DNA of 32,723 nt, from positions 1 through 32,723 of IMG/VR virus record IMGVR_UViG_3300010412_000053; one strand, 5' to 3'. Positions 31,040 to 32,723 of this stretch are shown here, in pieces; position 1 is the first letter of the stretch, and every line of letters begins with the position of its first letter. This DNA is from a virus. Under the pieces are notes generated by a model. It worked only from the letters and a program-made list of their open reading frames with translations, did not search any database and was not told the DNA's origin. Position numbers and translations under genes: made by a program.

Positions 31040-32723
31040 TGAAAAATTTTATTACTCCTAATTCGCATCCTGCAAGTTTTTTAACAGGATCAACACTAGA
31101 ATCAATGGTGGATAAAATGGCTAGTTTAAATACTGGTTATTTTGTTTGTACTGATAATGGGTATTTAACAGATACATATAAAGCATATCTTTACTCTAAG
31201 AAAAAAAACCTTAAACCTATCTTAGGTAGTGAGATATATGTAATTCCTTCTGATAAAGTATATGAAAATACTAAATCTCAAAAAATCAAATACTTTACAT
31301 TAACACTTCATGCAAAAAATCAAGAAGCATATCAATTTCTAGTGAAAAAGATTTCAGAAAAAAACAGACCTACTTTAAAACTATTAGAACATGAATACCC
31401 TACATTCACTTGGAGTGACTTAAAAGATTTTGCTGAAAAAGATTTTACAGCAGTAATCGGAGGGCCACAATGTATTGTGGCAAAAAATCTTTTAGTTAAT
31501 GAAGAAGAATTAGCTAAAAAAGTTTTTCTAAAATTAAAAGAATTATTTAAGAACAATTTATATTCATCTATTATTCCTTTAGAATTTGATAAAAAATGGA
31601 CCACATCTAGCCATTTTGTATTTACTAATGGTCAAAGTGCAACTGTCGATTCATCTATAATGGCTGAAACAGATTTTACTACGACTTATAGAGTTAGTCT
31701 AAGAGAAGTAGCAGAAAAACCAGGAAAACATAAGACAATTAAGAGAATTTATGTTAACGGAATAGGATATAATGTAAATAAATCTATAGTTTCTGCTGAA
31801 AATTTTAAAGAATTTAAGACTATAGGACAAGATATATTTAAAATGTATAATGATTTTATTTACTCTATTTCAAAAGAAAATAATGTTAAAATATTAATCA
31901 ATGATTATTCATATTTTGCAAGTAAAGACGATCAATTAGTTCAAAATTTGAAATTAGGTGAAGAAACAAGGATCTACACTAATAATTCTATTAAAAATAC
32001 AGAAGAAGTGCTTTCTTATCTAAAAAATAACTATTCAGAACAAGAAATTCAAGAGTTTATTAATAATAGTCATGAATGGGCTAGTAATTTTGATGGGTTT
32101 TCATTAAAATACAATTACAGACTTGTTAAAGATGGAAGTAATTCCCTTCAAAAAACAATGGAACTAATCAAAAAGATTGGTCGTTTTGATATTAACAATC
32201 CTGAACACAAAAAAAGACTAAAACACGAAATAGACGTAATACATAGTAATGGTGTTATTGATCTTTTACCTTATTTTTTTCCTATTAGTGAAGCCTTAAA
32301 CTACTATACAGATAACGGAAGAGTAGTAGGTCCTGCCAGAGGCTCTGGTGGAGGTAGTTTTTTAATGTATTGTATGGGTATTACACAAGTAAATCCATTA
32401 AAATACGGACTGTATTTTTCTCGTTTCCTAACATTAGGTCGTATCCAAAAAGGGACTCTTCCTGATGTCGATGTTGATTTACCTGATAGAGAACTTCTGG
32501 TAGAAAATGGAGGCTTCCTAGATACAAAATACAAGGATAAATGGTCGCAAATCTCTACTAGAACTCTTATGAAGTTAAAATCGTCCATAAGAGATGTTAA
32601 TAGATTTAAAAAGGGTAAAGTAGAAGATGAAATAGAAGTTTTTGCTAAAAATTTAGAACCAGCCCCTCAAGGTGTATCTGATAAAGATTTTGTGTTCGGA
32701 TATGATGAAACGCCAGGATTAAT
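31039..32723 (+). CDS. DNA polymerase III alpha-like (C-family) polymerase, N-terminal part
   Basis: This is the phage replicative polymerase of bacterial DnaE type; the 3' end is beyond the window (about 561 codons visible). The N-terminus aligns with the PHP domain (NSHPASFLTGSTLESMVDKM, then VCTDNGYLTD and LKPILGSEIYV), but metal-binding positions look degraded: one His in place of HxH, and TDN for TDH. The polymerase core shows VGPARGSGGGSFLMYCMGIT, NPLKYGLYFSRFL, and the catalytic aspartates in PDVDVD (D476, D478, D480). The GTG start shares its G with the TAG of the exonuclease gene and has GGAG 5 nt upstream. Loss of PHP activity would fit reliance on the adjacent DnaQ-like exonuclease. 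The third catalytic Asp and tau/beta-binding ends are not visible. Confidence 0.9.
   Translation, partial: MKNFITPNSHPASFLTGSTLESMVDKMASLNTGYFVCTDNGYLTDTYKAYLYSKKKNLKPILGSEIYVIPSDKVYENTKSQKIKYFTLTLHAKNQEAYQFLVKKISEKNRPTLKLLEHEYPTFTWSDLKDFAEKDFTAVIGGPQCIVAKNLLVNEEELAKKVFLKLKELFKNNLYSSIIPLEFDKKWTTSSHFVFTNGQSATVDSSIMAETDFTTTYRVSLREVAEKPGKHKTIKRIYVNGIGYNVNKSIVSAENFKEFKTIGQDIFKMYNDFIYSISKENNVKILINDYSYFASKDDQLVQNLKLGEETRIYTNNSIKNTEEVLSYLKNNYSEQEIQEFINNSHEWASNFDGFSLKYNYRLVKDGSNSLQKTMELIKKIGRFDINNPEHKKRLKHEIDVIHSNGVIDLLPYFFPISEALNYYTDNGRVVGPARGSGGGSFLMYCMGITQVNPLKYGLYFSRFLTLGRIQKGTLPDVDVDLPDRELLVENGGFLDTKYKDKWSQISTRTLMKLKSSIRDVNRFKKGKVEDEIEVFAKNLEPAPQGVSDKDFVFGYDETPGL

Overview
The window reads as part of the genome of a large, AT-rich tailed phage with a contractile tail (myovirus morphology). 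It carries a tail sheath and tube, a two-domain large terminase, a portal, phage-type recombination nucleases, ribonucleotide reductase and the start of a DNA polymerase. Every supported gene is on the + strand. Genes are tightly packed, often sharing ATGA or TAATG junctions. I see no tRNA, CRISPR array, insertion sequence or integrase. Many genes have AGGAG-type ribosome binding sites, so the host uses classical Shine-Dalgarno initiation. The host cannot be named from this sequence.

Layout: (1) 1-2821, the end of an unknown gene, then tail sheath and tail tube, closed by a strong terminator. (2) 2891-11283, two small unknown genes, an AAA+ ATPase, a GroEL-like chaperonin, the large terminase, a structural-type protein, the portal and a proline/glutamine-rich protein, closed by a second terminator. 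(3) 11386-17486, two SF2 helicases with a tiny membrane peptide between them, a sigma-70-family factor, a GroES-like candidate, an SbcD/gp47-like nuclease, an unknown gene and a small-terminase-like HTH protein. (4) 17549-23350, a ClpP-like protease with a signal peptide, a zinc-ribbon protein, an SbcC/gp46-like ATPase, small proteins including an HNH endonuclease, and a multi-pass membrane protein. (5) 23406-26176, class I ribonucleotide reductase (nrdB, nrdA). (6) 26206-30333, unknown and coiled-coil genes, a second metallophosphoesterase, a small sigma-region-4-like HTH protein and an M15 peptidase that is probably the endolysin. (7) 30401-end, a DnaQ-like exonuclease with an apparent ATT start, followed by a DnaE-type (C-family) polymerase cut off by the window edge.

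The most distinctive feature is transcriptional. Eight gene-group starts carry nearly the same extended -10 element (TGATATTAT or one-base variants), and seven of them have no convincing -35 box. At three of the eight, the expected transcription start falls on or within 2 nt of the ATG, which predicts leaderless mRNAs. The window also encodes a sigma factor that stops inside region 4, before the helix-turn-helix that would read a -35 box, and a separate 69-residue protein resembling region 4. Together they suggest a phage-specific, -35-independent transcription programme, possibly using a split sigma factor. A second theme is protein folding and proteolysis: a GroEL-like protein with catalytic aspartates retained, a possible GroES partner about 9 kb away, an adjacent AAA+ ATPase and a secreted ClpP-like protease. 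Function calls rest on motifs read by eye; no database search was possible.
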